64,000 bases of DNA from Streptomyces sp. NBC_01478. GTDB taxonomy: Bacteria > Actinomycetota > Actinomycetes > Streptomycetales > Streptomycetaceae. The notes below the pieces were generated by a model that was not told where the DNA came from, searched no databases, and saw only the letters and a list, made by a program, of their open reading frames with translations. Location: positions 9,963,501 through 10,027,500 of the forward strand of contig NZ_CP109444.1 in NCBI RefSeq assembly GCF_036227225.1, in the 5' to 3' direction. Of this stretch, positions 26,803 through 36,521 are shown one piece after another (positions within the stretch are counted from its first letter, which is position 1; each line of letters begins with the position of its first letter). Both the position numbers and the translations under genes were made by a program.

Positions 26803-27665
26803 GGGCGTCTGGAAAGCCTGTCAGTGGGCTGATCTTTCGAGGCGGCGCACGAGGAGCATGGTCATGGAGAGGTGGACGGCGTTCTCCGAGCAGACGCGCA
26901 GGTACTCGTAGTCCTTCGACAGGCGGCGGCACCGTCCCAGCCAGGCGAATGTCCGCTCCACCACCCAATGCCGCTCGACCACCGAGAAGAGGGGCACTGC
27001 CGGTGGTGGTGCCCCTCTTTCGCCCAGGTCGAGCGGAATCCTCCGTCGCGGCGCTGCACGACTTCCACGGTGATGCCGGTGGCTTCCCGGGCCCAGGCGC
27101 GGAGGCCGGCGCCGCGGTAGCCCTGGTCCGCTCCCACGTGCCGAAGGCGCGGAGAGGCATCAGCGGCCCGGGAGAACAGCACCACGGCACCATCGCGACC
27201 GCCGACGCCGGTCGGGCTCACGCAGACCACCAAAGCAGTGCCACAGGTGTCGACGAGCAGGTGACGCTTGATGCCGCGGGCCTTCTTGCCGCCGTCGTAT
27301 CCATGCAGGCCACCGCGTTCGCCGGCCCGGACACTCCGGCTGTCCACGATGGCGGCGCCGGGAGTGGGATCACGGCCGAACTGCACCCGCTCGCGTTCGC
27401 GCAGCGCCGTCAACATCCGCTCCCACACGCCTTCTTGCTGCCACTGCCGCCGTGGCAGACCGTCTGTCACGGCGGCAGGTCGTGCGCAGCAGTCTCCAGG
27501 CACGGCCGGCCCGCAGCCGGTACGCCGGCGCGTCGAGGATCTCCCACTCCGGATCAGAAAGATCCGTCGAGTAACGGGAACGCAGCCCGCACACCCCAGC
27601 TCCCGAAAGTGCGACGCCACCCCGCTACCAGGCAACTTGTCCGCGGACAGGCTTTTCAGACGCCC
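26803..27665 (-). mobile_element. Degenerate IS5-type insertion sequence, about 863 bp
   Basis: The terminal inverted repeats are GGGCGTCTGGAAAGCCTGTC (26803-26822) and, read on the minus strand from 27665, GGGCGTCTGAAAAGCCTGTC (27646-27665): 19 of 20 identical. Between them lies one transposase gene on the minus strand, broken by frameshifts. No clear target duplication flanks the ends (GGA on the left, TGT on the right), so one side may have been rearranged after insertion. The size and transposase motifs fit the IS5 superfamily. Confidence 0.85.
26821..27594 (-). pseudogene. Frameshifted IS5-family DDE transposase
   Basis: The reading starts at about 27594 with RYSTDLSDPEWEILDAP, the usual N-terminus of this family. 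The next ~60 residues are shortened. After a frame change it continues with AIVDSRSVRAGERGGLHGYD, then GIKRHLLVDTCG and [10 protein letters not shown] further frame change is needed for the C-terminus [40 protein letters not shown] and a TGA at 26821-26823. DDE positions can be placed (D in VDS, D in GADQGYRG, E in VVERT), but at least two frameshifts and a deletion make it non-functional. Confidence 0.85.
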
Positions 27666-27696
27666 TGTGGCTCGAATTCCACAAATCGTCAAATCA

Positions 27697-27758
27697 CGAA
27701 AACCTTTCGCGATCGACGCCCTCCGACTGTTGCCGCAGCTAAATGCCGATGTTTAGCC
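27697..27758 (+). promoter_or_regulatory. Promoter of the second binding-protein gene with CGAAAG-type operator
   Basis: CGAAAACCTTTCG (27697-27709), one mismatch from the palindrome, is followed after 20 nt by TTGCCG (27730-27735). A -10-like TTTAGC/TTAGCC comes at 27752-27758. The layout and several bases copy the promoter at 20922-20983, so this promoter is a homologue of the first importer's. It lies just outside the right end of the dead IS. Confidence 0.6.
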
Positions 27759-27922
27759 TGGAGTTGGCTGGCTTGGCCTCGGCTGCGATGACGCGGGCGG
27801 TTCGCGAGTCCCCCGGCATGTCGAGCCGTCGCCTTCCCCCACAGCAATGCTCTGCAGGCCCTTAAGGACCCGCAGAGTGAAGTGCGTCCCCACGCGGATG
27901 CTGTCGACTCGGAAGGTGTTCA

Positions 27923-29203
27923 ATGAACAGAGGCTCCCGAAGGTGGTTCCTCACCGCTGCTGCTGCCGCGACTGGCCTCTCCGCGGCTGGTTGCGGCTCG
28001 TTCGCCAGTGATGCGTCTAACGGAATTGGATCTACGGATTTCTGGACGCTACAGGATCCTACGAACTCGGTTCAACAGGCGGCAGTGGATGCGTTCAACT
28101 CTACTGGCCATGGAAAGATATCGATGTCCGTGATCGCCGCAAACAAGTACAAGGACAAGTTGCGGAGAGCCATGGGATCTTCCAAGATGCCGGGATTGTT
28201 CTTCAGTTGGGGTGGCGGCGACCTTGCCTATTATGACAAGGCCGGAAAGCTGGAAGAGCTCGACAATTTCTTGGAGATCTACTTCCTGTCTTCTGCACTC
28301 GAAGCTGGAAAGGTCGGCGACAAGCTGCTTGGGCTGCCTTGCCGCGGCACTCAGCCGGTTTTTCTCTTCTACAACAAGAAGGTCTTCGCTGATGCGGCTG
28401 TGGAGCCGCCGAAGAGCTACACCAACCTGACGGACTTGGTGACGGTCTTCAAGGGCAAGGGAGTAACGCCTATTGCGCTCGCGGGTAATTCCAGCTCCTT
28501 GTGGACTGAGCTGATGTGGGTCGAGTACCTCGTTGAACGCCTAGCGAGGCCCTGGTTCTTCCAAGATATCCAGGACGGCCAGTGGTGGCTGTGGAGCGAC
28601 CCCGCAGTTCTCAAAGCTGCGCAGATGATTCGGGACCTGGTGGACAGCGGGGCGTTCGGGAAAAATTTCAGCTCGATCAATTACGGCGCCGGCGGCACCT
28701 CCACCATGCTGTCGAAGGGTGAGGCGGCGATGGTCCTCATGGGCTCGTGGGAATACGCTGTCCAACAGGGCCAGGATCCGGACTTCACCAAGAATGATCT
28801 CGGTTATGTTCCCTTCCCCACGGTCGAGGGTGGAAAGGGTGACCCAAACAATATCGTCGGCAATCCCACCAATTACATCTCCGTGACCTCCGGTGTGCCG
28901 GAGGAAACCGCCGCAGCGTTCCTCAAGACTACCTACAGCGACAGCTACGTCGAGGGACTGATAAAGAAAGGCGAAGTGCCAGTCACGACCAACGCCGAGA
29001 AAATGTTGGCCAAATCTCCTGACCCGGCATACGCGAAATTTCAGTATGATCTCGTGCGGAATGCAACGACCTTCACGCAGTCCTGGGATCAAGCGCTCGA
29101 CCTCAGGCTGGGGACCCTGATTCTCGCCGAAGTCCAGAAGTTGTTCAGCGGGCGGAGCGCGCCAAAGCAGTTTGCCCGTGCAATTCTACATCTAAAGAAA
29201 TAG
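27923..29203 (+). CDS. Orphan sugar-binding lipoprotein, paralogue of the one at 21154
   Basis: 426 residues. The Tat signal (GSRRWFLTAAAAAT) ends in lipobox SAAGC, and the fold-marking segments match the first copy (STDFWTLQDPTN, PVFLFYNKKVF, AMVLMGSWEYA, NPTNYISV, TTYSDSYVEGL). The frame is intact over its full length. Unlike its neighbours it uses many A- and T-ending codons (for example ATT, AAA, GAA), which points to acquisition from a lower-G+C relative or relaxed selection. No permeases follow: the next sequence is a truncated oxidoreductase. It may deliver sugars to the permeases at 22452-24199. Its leader (CTGTCGACTCGGAAGGTGTT) is similar to that of the first copy. Confidence 0.85.
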   Translation: MNRGSRRWFLTAAAAATGLSAAGCGSFASDASNGIGSTDFWTLQDPTNSVQQAAVDAFNSTGHGKISMSVIAANKYKDKLRRAMGSSKMPGLFFSWGGGDLAYYDKAGKLEELDNFLEIYFLSSALEAGKVGDKLLGLPCRGTQPVFLFYNKKVFADAAVEPPKSYTNLTDLVTVFKGKGVTPIALAGNSSSLWTELMWVEYLVERLARPWFFQDIQDGQWWLWSDPAVLKAAQMIRDLVDSGAFGKNFSSINYGAGGTSTMLSKGEAAMVLMGSWEYAVQQGQDPDFTKNDLGYVPFPTVEGGKGDPNNIVGNPTNYISVTSGVPEETAAAFLKTTYSDSYVEGLIKKGEVPVTTNAEKMLAKSPDPAYAKFQYDLVRNATTFTQSWDQALDLRLGTLILAEVQKLFSGRSAPKQFARAILHLKK

Positions 29204-29253
29204 GCATCCCTTTCCGCTCGGTATTCCAGTCGACCTTCTGTATTTTTTCCGCC

Positions 29254-30099
29254 AAGAAGCGGCGCGGCTGGCTCGGCTCGTCCATGCCCTACCCGCGGGT
29301 GATCCCGCACAGCGACGCCGCCGGCGTCATCGACGCGGTCGGCAACGGGGTCGACGCCCGTCGGGTCGGGCAGCGGGTCTGGGTGTACGGCGCCCAGTCC
29401 TACCGTCCCTTCGGTACCGCCGCCCAGTACGCCGTCGTACCAGACGGCCAGGCCGTGCCCCTGCCCGACCACCTGGGTGACGAACTCGGCGCGAGCCTGG
29501 GCATCCCCGGGATCACCGCCCACCGCACCGTCTTCGCCGACGGGCCGGTCGAGGGAAAGCTCGTGCTCGTGCACGGCGTCCTCGGAGGCGTGGGCTCGGT
29601 GGCGGCTCAGCTCGCCCGCTGGGCAGGCGCCACCGTGCTGGCCACCGTTCGCCGTGGTGCGGACCTCGACCGCGTCGACCCGGCCGTTGTAGCCCACGCC
29701 GTCGCCCTGGACCAGGAGGACCCGGCGGCGGCCATCCGCGCCTACGCACCCCAGGGCGTCGACCGGATCATCGAGGTGGCCTTGTCGGACAACGCCGATC
29801 TCGACAACGCCGTCGCTGCCAACAACGCCGTCATCGCCGCGTACGCCACGCGCGCCGACCGCACCGAGATCCCGTTCTGGCCCCTGTTGTTCAACAACGT
29901 CACCCTGCGGCTGCTCGGCAGCGACGACTTCCCGGCCGAGGCCAGAAGTCAGGCCGCCCGCGACCTGACCTCCGCAGCCGCTGTCGGCGCCCTCAGCGTC
30001 GACGTCGGCGACCACTACCGGCTGGAGGACATCGCCAAGGCCCACGACCGCGTCGACGCCGGAGGCCGCGGCCGGGTCCTGATCGCCATCCCTCAATAG
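29254..30099 (+). pseudogene. 5'-truncated quinone-oxidoreductase-like gene
   Basis: Beginning at AAGAAGCGG (29254) the frame encodes KKRRGWLGSSMPYPRVIPHS and continues to the normal C-terminus. It is collinear and highly similar to residues 47-326 of the oxidoreductase at 12455-13435, including HGVLGGVGSVAAQLARW and PFWPLLFNNVTLRLLGSDDF. The first 46 residues are missing; the junction falls near 29253, 50 bp after the orphan binding protein. An internal ATG at 29284 is open but lacks a ribosome site and part of the catalytic domain. The frame is otherwise undamaged, so the truncation is probably recent. Confidence 0.85.
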
Positions 30100-30211
30100 C
30101 GCAGACCGGAACACTGCCTCCCGGACGCCCCACGCCGGATGCCGCGCCTTCTTCGAAGAGTGCCGCTGCCGCTGTTCGGGCGGCGGCGCGACAGCCGGCC
30201 TCCCGGGACTC

Positions 30212-30565
30212 TCAGGCGGTCGTGTCGTCGTGGGTGAGGTCGCCGCCGAGTTCGCGGGAGGCTTCGGCCTGGGCGAGGAGTTCGTTGGCCTTGGCCTTGA
30301 CGCCTTCGATGGCGTCGGCGCCGGCGACGAAGCGCTGCAGGGGTTTGTCCTGGTCGGTGATGGCGAGCAGGGCGCGGGCGAGCTCGGCGGGGTCGCCGGT
30401 CTGCCGGCCGTTCATGCTCTTCCAGGCGCCGACGGTGGCGGTGGTGCGCTCGGCGTAGTCGTCGATGGTCGGCTCGGGCCAGATGGTGGAGCCGTCGACG
30501 AGCAACTCGGTACGGAAGAAGCCGGGTTCCACGACAGTGGTGTGGATGGGTACCCCTTCCCGCGA
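30212..30565 (-). pseudogene. 3' fragment of an SDR-family gene
   Basis: The minus strand encodes GVPIHTTVVEPGFFRTELLV, then TIDDYAERTTATVGAWKSMN and DPAELARALLAI, ending LTHDDTTA. This is the C-terminal third of an SDR of the NAD(P)-dependent oxidoreductase type, where VEPGFFRT follows the catalytic YxxxK region. The Rossmann and catalytic parts are absent upstream of about 30565. Confidence 0.75.
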
Positions 30566-30840
30566 CGCGCTGCGCATCCTCGCCTCCTGGACCACGAGCC
30601 GCCGGCAGCCCGCACCTGACGCCGCCACCTGACCACGCCGTACACCGCCGGCGAGGCGCAGCCACCCGGACTGTCCTGCGGCAAGGCCATGTCATGGCGC
30701 ACCGTCGGGCCACTGACGTCTCGTGCGGCTCGCGCGCCCGACGCCCGACGGCTGACCGTAGGCCCAGGCTCTTGCTCGCCGCTGATGCTGGTCTGTTTTT
30801 CGGGGCGACTGGAAGTGGGTGGGCTCGCGGAGCACGTAGT

Positions 30841-30993
30841 GCGCCTCAGAAGAGGGAACATCTCCTGCTCTTCCCCGCGCTGCACCAGGCTGTACTGATC
30901 CTGCATGGGGGCGGACTTCGTCCACCCGTTCAGCTCGGCGACGTACTGCATCTTGGCGAACTGCCACGCGTACACGCTGGACGTGCCGAGGCA
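30841..30993 (-). pseudogene. Internal fragment of an aldo/keto reductase gene
   Basis: The minus strand reads GTSSVYAWQFAKMQYVAELN, then GWTK and MQDQYSLVQRGEEQEMFPLL. This is the central segment of a YajO-type aldo/keto reductase, where a GxSS(M/V)WAWQF strand precedes the QxxYSLxxRxxExE motif. Neither end of the gene is present. It is unrelated in detail to the intact aldo/keto reductase that ends 20 bp away, so it is not a duplication of that gene. The remaining sequence between 30566 and 31012 shows no further gene. Confidence 0.7.
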
Positions 30994-31012
30994 GGGTGTG
31001 CGGCGTCGGCGG

Positions 31013-31993
<981 letters not shown>

Positions 31994-32126
31994 CACAGAA
32001 CTCCGCTTCTCAGTTTCGTTGCGGGAAAACTCGGGCGGTTATTTCTGAGACGCCGTCGCCTCATTTCTGCCCGGTCGCGCATTCAGCGTCACATGTCCAG
32101 CAGGTCCTGCAAAGGGGAGGGTTCCT

Positions 32127-32150
32127 TACCGGGAATGAATGTTCCAGGTA
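32127..32150. promoter_or_regulatory. Inverted repeat between aldo/keto reductase and XRE genes
   Basis: TACCGGGAA, a 6-nt centre, then TTCCAGGTA form a palindrome with one mismatch per arm (TACCnGGAA ... TTCCnGGTA). It lies 60 bp upstream of the XRE start and about 135 bp from the aldo/keto reductase start, in the divergent promoter region. It is the best operator candidate for the XRE protein. Confidence 0.6.
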
Positions 32151-32209
32151 TGGATCTCTACCCCCCAGCCGTGCTGTGCCGGAACGGTTTCCGCAGTACC
32201 GTGGCGCGC

Positions 32210-33076
32210 ATGAGCAGGGACGCACACCTCGACGAGCTGGGGGATTTCCTCAAGGCCCGCCGTGCCGAGCTGAGCCCCCGGTCCATGGGGCTGCCCGACA
32301 ACGGGAGCCTGCGCCGGGTCCCGGGCCTGCGCCGGGAGGAAGTGGCGCTGCTGGCGGCGATCAGCACCGAGTACTACACCCGCCTGGAACAGGGCCGTAT
32401 GGAGGCCTCCGCCCCGGTCCTGATGACTCTGGCCCGGGTGCTGCGCCTGGACGACGACCAGCGTGACTACCTGCTCGGACTGGCCGGGAAGGGAAACGCG
32501 CGGCCGCGTCGGCGCCCGGCGCGGAATGTGCGTCCGCAGATGCGACGGCTCCTCGACAATCTCGTCGACACCCCCGCTCTCGTCCTGGGCCGGCGCATGG
32601 ATATTCTCGCGTGGAATCCCCTCGCAGCGGCCCTGATGACGGACTTCTCGCAGATTCCGGAAATGCAGCGCAATTCTGTGCGGCTGGTATTCACCGACCC
32701 CGCGATGAGAAAGCTGTATACGGACTGGGAAGAAGTAGCCCGTACCAACGTCGCTTTTCTGCGCATGGAAGCCGCTGACCACCCGGACGACGCCCGGCTC
32801 AATGAACTCGTCGACGAACTCTCCGGCCAGGATCCTCAGTTCCGTGAGTGGTGGGCCGCTCACGACGTGGCCCACCACGCCATGGGCACCAAGGCCTTCC
32901 ACCACCCGGTGGCCGGTGACCTCACCCTCGACTGGGAAACCCTCGCCTGCCCCACCGACCCCGACCAGCAGCTCACCGTCCTGACCGCGGAGCCCGGTAG
33001 TCCCTCGCACGAGGCTCTGCGCTTCCTCGCGTCCTGGGCCACCACGCACGAGTCCAGCGCCGGCACCGTCGGCTGA
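32210..33076 (+). CDS. XRE/MmyB-like transcriptional regulator
   Basis: 288 residues. The N-terminal HTH (LGDFLKARRAELSPRSMGLP ... VPGLRREEVALLAAISTEYY, TRLEQGR) is followed by an MmyB-like ligand-binding domain (AWNPLAAALMTDF, FHHPVAGDLTLDWETLACPT). Such proteins usually sit divergent to one oxidoreductase gene, as here with the aldo/keto reductase. An in-frame GTG at 32201 is an alternative start. Confidence 0.92.
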   Translation: MSRDAHLDELGDFLKARRAELSPRSMGLPDNGSLRRVPGLRREEVALLAAISTEYYTRLEQGRMEASAPVLMTLARVLRLDDDQRDYLLGLAGKGNARPRRRPARNVRPQMRRLLDNLVDTPALVLGRRMDILAWNPLAAALMTDFSQIPEMQRNSVRLVFTDPAMRKLYTDWEEVARTNVAFLRMEAADHPDDARLNELVDELSGQDPQFREWWAAHDVAHHAMGTKAFHHPVAGDLTLDWETLACPTDPDQQLTVLTAEPGSPSHEALRFLASWATTHESSAGTVG

Positions 33077-33115
33077 CTCCGGGCCATGCGGTCGAGACGC
33101 CGTCAGGGGCGGTCG

Positions 33116-33870
33116 TCACGCGGCTGTTCGCGCGGCCGCTGAAAGAGCACCCGGCGCGGGGCGGTGAATGGGCCCCGTCGCGGGACAGGGGCAGGCCGGT
33201 GCCGGTGCCGGTGCCCTGGCGGGCGTGGGCGACGATCTCGGCCGTGATGGAGACGGCTGTTTCTTCCGGGGTGCGGGCGCCGAGATCGAGTCCGATCGGG
33301 GAGCGCAGGCGGGCCAACTCGTCTTCGGATACGCCGGCTTCACGCAGTGCGCCCAGCCGGTGGTCGTGGGTGCGCCCTGATCCCATCGCGCCGACGTAGC
33401 CGACCCGGAGGCTGAGTGCGAGCCGGAGCAGGGGGATGCCGAATGTGGCGTCGTGGGTGACGACGCGGACGGCGGTGCGGGCGTCGACCTCGGTGTCCGC
33501 CGGATACCGGTGCGGCCACTCGACGATCACCTCGTCGGCGTGCGGGAAGCGGGCAGGGGTGGCGAACACGGGGCAGGCGTCGCGTACAGCGACCCGGTGG
33601 CCGAGGAAGTGCCCGGCCCTGCTGAGGGCAGCGGCGCAGTCGACGGCGCCGAAGACGAGCACGCGGGGCGGGTCGCGTGGGTGTGGACGCGGACGGAGAG
33701 CCGGTCGGAGCAGGTGTCCGCGTCGCCGCCGCCCTCGATACGGCCGGTGCGTCCGGCGCGCGGCAGCGCGCGGGTCTGTGCCGTCACCGCCCGGTCCTCG
33801 CGTTCGACGCGGAGGGTTTCGTCGTACGTGCTGCTGTCGCCGAGAAGGGAAAGGGCGCGACTGGCCGCAC
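33116..33870 (-). pseudogene. Frameshifted XdhC/CoxI-family gene
   Basis: The minus strand shows the XdhC Rossmann domain PPRVLVFGAVDCAAALSRAG, then DEVIVEWPHRY, VVTHDATFGIPLLRLAL and VGYVGAMGSGRTHDHR. The upstream part (LLGDSSTYDETLRVEREDR ... DADTCSDRLSVRVHTHAT) is in another frame, with the shift near 33665. The natural C-terminus (ATGPIHRP) needs a second shift near 33180. The N-terminal CxxP/GG segment is missing. XdhC proteins help mature molybdenum cofactor for xanthine-dehydrogenase-type enzymes. Two sequencing errors are possible, but the missing N-terminus argues for real decay. Confidence 0.75.
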
Positions 33871-33903
33871 GACACTGAAGCCGCCGGTGACAACGCCTCC
33901 TGA

Positions 33904-34047
33904 CCCGACCTGGACCTTTGCGCCGACCCGTACGCCGGGGACGAGGTACTGGTGGAGATGAGGTACTCCACCTACCACGATCGGAGGCCCATGTTCGAGG
34001 TCGGTTTCCCGTTCGACGTCACTGAGCAGAAGCCGCCGGGTCAGTGA
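33904..34047 (+). pseudogene. Unidentified 3' coding remnant
   Basis: After an in-frame TGA at 33901 the plus strand is open for 47 codons with normal codon bias: DLDLCADPYAGDEVLVEMRY, then STYHDRRPMFEVGFPFDVTE and a TGA at 34045. There is no start codon with a ribosome site and no family is recognised. It looks like the end of a gene whose 5' part was lost next to the decayed xdhC gene. Confidence 0.35.
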
Positions 34048-34065
34048 CCGATGCCGGCGAGTAGG

Positions 34066-34782
34066 TCAAGCCCGGGGAGTGCCGATACGCCGCAGCCACG
34101 ACCGGACCGCGGCGTCGGACTTCCCGACGTCCTCGCCGCGCACCGCGCGCCCTTCCCCGATGGTCGCGCCCGGGCAGAGCGCCGCGTAGTCGCGCTCGGT
34201 GGTGCCCAGTCCGCTCATGGCGTGCGTCGTGACCGGATGGACCGTCTTGCCGCGGAAGTCGTGGCTCTCGGCGAAGGTCGACATGATCATGGGTGCTCGG
34301 ACGTTCCAGATGGGACTGCCCAGCAGCACCACGTCGTAACGGTCGATCTCCGGCAGGGAGTTGGCGATGGCCGGCCGCGCATCGGCGTCCTGTTCGCGGA
34401 CGTTGCGCGCGACCGTGGCGTCGTAGTCGTCGGAGTAGGCGTCGACGGCTTCGATGCGGTGCACGTCGCACTCGATGTGCTCGCCGATCATGCGGGCGAG
34501 GACCTCCGTGTTTCCGACCTTGAGCTCGGTACGTCCGCCGTTGAAATAGTTCTCGCCCGGCCGGGAGAAGTAGGCCAGCAGGACCCGCTTCCCGGACGAG
34601 GGCGTCGTCGCAGGTCGCTCGTCGGCCTCGGGCGCCGCGTCGCTCGACCGCGACGTGGAACAGCCTGTGATCTGGACACCTGTCATGACGGTGGCTCCTC
34701 CCAGAAGTACGCCGCGCAGGAGCATCCGTCGCCCGGGCGCGGCGGGTTCGCCCTTCCGCGTGCCGAATCCGCCCGCCGTCAT
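34066..34782 (-). CDS. Flavodoxin-like Tat lipoprotein
   Basis: 238 residues from the ATG at 34782, which overlaps the stop of the upstream gene. The signal RRMLLRGVLLGGATVMTG runs to lipobox QITGC, so it is a probable Tat-exported lipoprotein. The mature domain (KRVLLAYFSRPGENYFNGGR ... NTEVLARMI ... YDVVLLGSPIWNVRAP ... GLGTTERDYAALCPGA) is a flavodoxin of the Flavodoxin_4 type. FMN-binding loops can be placed at SRPGENY and GSPIWN. An extracytoplasmic flavodoxin implies electron transfer at the cell surface. Partner unknown. Confidence 0.85.
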   Translation of the reverse strand: MTAGGFGTRKGEPAAPGRRMLLRGVLLGGATVMTGVQITGCSTSRSSDAAPEADERPATTPSSGKRVLLAYFSRPGENYFNGGRTELKVGNTEVLARMIGEHIECDVHRIEAVDAYSDDYDATVARNVREQDADARPAIANSLPEIDRYDVVLLGSPIWNVRAPMIMSTFAESHDFRGKTVHPVTTHAMSGLGTTERDYAALCPGATIGEGRAVRGEDVGKSDAAVRSWLRRIGTPRA

Positions 34783-35558
34783 CCGCTGGTTCCGCGATGG
34801 GAACGGACGGCGTCGAGATCCGCGCGCACCGCCCGCGGCTCGGCTTCGACGGCAAGGTCGGACGGGTCCGACACGCCGTCCACGGAGCCGGATTCGTCGG
34901 TCTTCAGGGCGCCGAAGAGCTCCGCCCAGTCGGACGGCTCCTCCCCCTCCTCGGCGATGAGCTCGAACGTCTTGCCCAACGCGGTGTTCGTCAGCAGGCT
35001 TCGGACGAGTGTCAAGGCGATCTGGTCGCGGGCGATCCCGCCGTCGGCCGTACCGCCCTGCTCCAGGACGAGTCGCCGCTGCGTCGGGCCGGCGTGGTCG
35101 AACCAGCCGGGCCGGACGATCGTGCAAGGCAGGCCACTGGCCCGAAGGAGACGCTCGGAGCGTCGCTTCCACGGGGTGGCGCCCGGGATGTCGCTGCGCG
35201 TGGCGTAGATGGACGTCATCGGCGCCACGCGCGGCCGGGCGCCGTCGAGAGCCCGCAGGATGTTGCGTACGCCTCCGTAGTCGACGTGCGCACGGGCGTC
35301 GGCACGGGAGTCGCCGCCGGAGCCATGGGTGAGGACGACGGCACCCGCTCCGCCCACCGCGCTCCGCAGGGAAGCGGGATCCTCGAGGTCGCCCCGGACC
35401 AGTTCGACGCCGGGGAGCAGTTCCTCGCCGCGCCGTAGGTCGCGTACCAGTGCCCTCGGGCGCAGACCGTGCCGTTGTGCGGCAGCCACCGCGAGCCGTC
35501 CGATGCTGCCGGTCGCGCCGACCATGAGTACGTCGGTGATGTTCTGCCGCTGGGGCAT
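34779..35558 (-). CDS. NAD(P)-binding protein, atypical SDR (NmrA-like)
   Basis: 259 residues. The dinucleotide motif VGATGSIGRLAV is near the N-terminus, and LVRGDLEDPASLRSAV and IVRPGWFDHAG are typical of atypical SDRs (UbiH/YwnB-like). No classical YxxxK is present. The stop overlaps the start of the flavodoxin lipoprotein (ATGA), so the two are coupled. It probably reduces or senses NADPH state together with the aldo/keto reductase upstream. Confidence 0.85.
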   Translation of the reverse strand: MPQRQNITDVLMVGATGSIGRLAVAAAQRHGLRPRALVRDLRRGEELLPGVELVRGDLEDPASLRSAVGGAGAVVLTHGSGGDSRADARAHVDYGGVRNILRALDGARPRVAPMTSIYATRSDIPGATPWKRRSERLLRASGLPCTIVRPGWFDHAGPTQRRLVLEQGGTADGGIARDQIALTLVRSLLTNTALGKTFELIAEEGEEPSDWAELFGALKTDESGSVDGVSDPSDLAVEAEPRAVRADLDAVRSHRGTSG

Positions 35559-35616
35559 GGCGAGGTCCTGGTCCGTGAGTGGGGTCGTCGTGCGGACGTC
35601 AAGGAGATGTGCCTGG

Positions 35617-36468
35617 TCAGCCGTCCAGGCGCCGTGCGCTGAGCCAACCGACCATCGCCGGGTCGCGGTGGTCGAAGAACAGCGTCGCCCCGGTCTCCAG
35701 CGTGGCGACGGCCGCCATCTGGTCGTCGGTGAGCTCGAAGTCGAAGATGTCGAAGTTCTCCGCCATGCGGTCGGCGCGGACCGACTTGGGGATCGCGACG
35801 ACGCCGCGCTGGGTCAGCCAGCGGAGTACGACCTGGGCCACGGACTTGCCGTGCTGCACGCCGATCTCGCTCAGGACCGGGTGGGTGAAGAGGTCGTTCT
35901 TGCCCTCGGCGAAGCCGCCCCACGACTGGATCTGGACCCCGTGCTCGCGCATGAGTTCCTGGTCGGCGGTGCGCTGGAAGAAGGGGTGGGTCTCGATCTG
36001 GTTGACCGCGGGGGTGACCTCGTTGTTGAGGACGAGGTCGAGGAGCCGGTCGGGGTAGAAGTTGGCGACGCCGATCGCCTTGGCGCGGCCCTCGCGGTGG
36101 AGGGCTTCCATGGCGCGCCACTGGCCGTACACGTCGCCGAAGGGCTGGTGCATCAGGTACAGGTCGAGGTGGTCGAGGCCGAGCTTGGTCAGCGACGTCT
36201 CGAAGGCGCGCTTGGTGTTCTCCTCGGCGGGCGCGTCCTGGACCCACAGCTTGGTGGTGACGAACAGTTCCTCGCGCGGGATGCCACTGTTCTTGATCGC
36301 GCGGCCGACGGCCTCCTCGTTGCCGTAGGCGGCAGCGGTGTCGAGCAGCCGGTAGCCGGCGGCGAGAGCGTCGGTGACGGCCTGCTCGGTCTGCTCCGGC
36401 GGGATCTGGTAGACGCCGAAACCGAGGATCGGCATCTCGACGCCGTTGTTGAGGGTGACGGTCTGCAT
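35617..36468 (-). CDS. Aldo/keto reductase (2,5-diketo-D-gluconate reductase type)
   Basis: 283 residues from the ATG at 36468 with AAGGA upstream. The family marks are [16 protein letters not shown] (Asp, Tyr), VTTKLWV (Lys) and YLMHQPFGD (His), with [20 protein letters not shown] at the cofactor site. It is followed 58 bp later by the NAD(P)-binding and flavodoxin genes on the same strand. It is divergent from an XRE regulator. Its promoter region carries a segment repeated in front of the MFS operon at 39491. Confidence 0.92.
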   Translation of the reverse strand: MQTVTLNNGVEMPILGFGVYQIPPEQTEQAVTDALAAGYRLLDTAAAYGNEEAVGRAIKNSGIPREELFVTTKLWVQDAPAEENTKRAFETSLTKLGLDHLDLYLMHQPFGDVYGQWRAMEALHREGRAKAIGVANFYPDRLLDLVLNNEVTPAVNQIETHPFFQRTADQELMREHGVQIQSWGGFAEGKNDLFTHPVLSEIGVQHGKSVAQVVLRWLTQRGVVAIPKSVRADRMAENFDIFDFELTDDQMAAVATLETGATLFFDHRDPAMVGWLSARRLDG

Positions 36469-36521
36469 GGGACGTTCCTTACCTTTCGCGGGTTCTTCGA
36501 GCATCCCGCCTTCGCGCCCCC

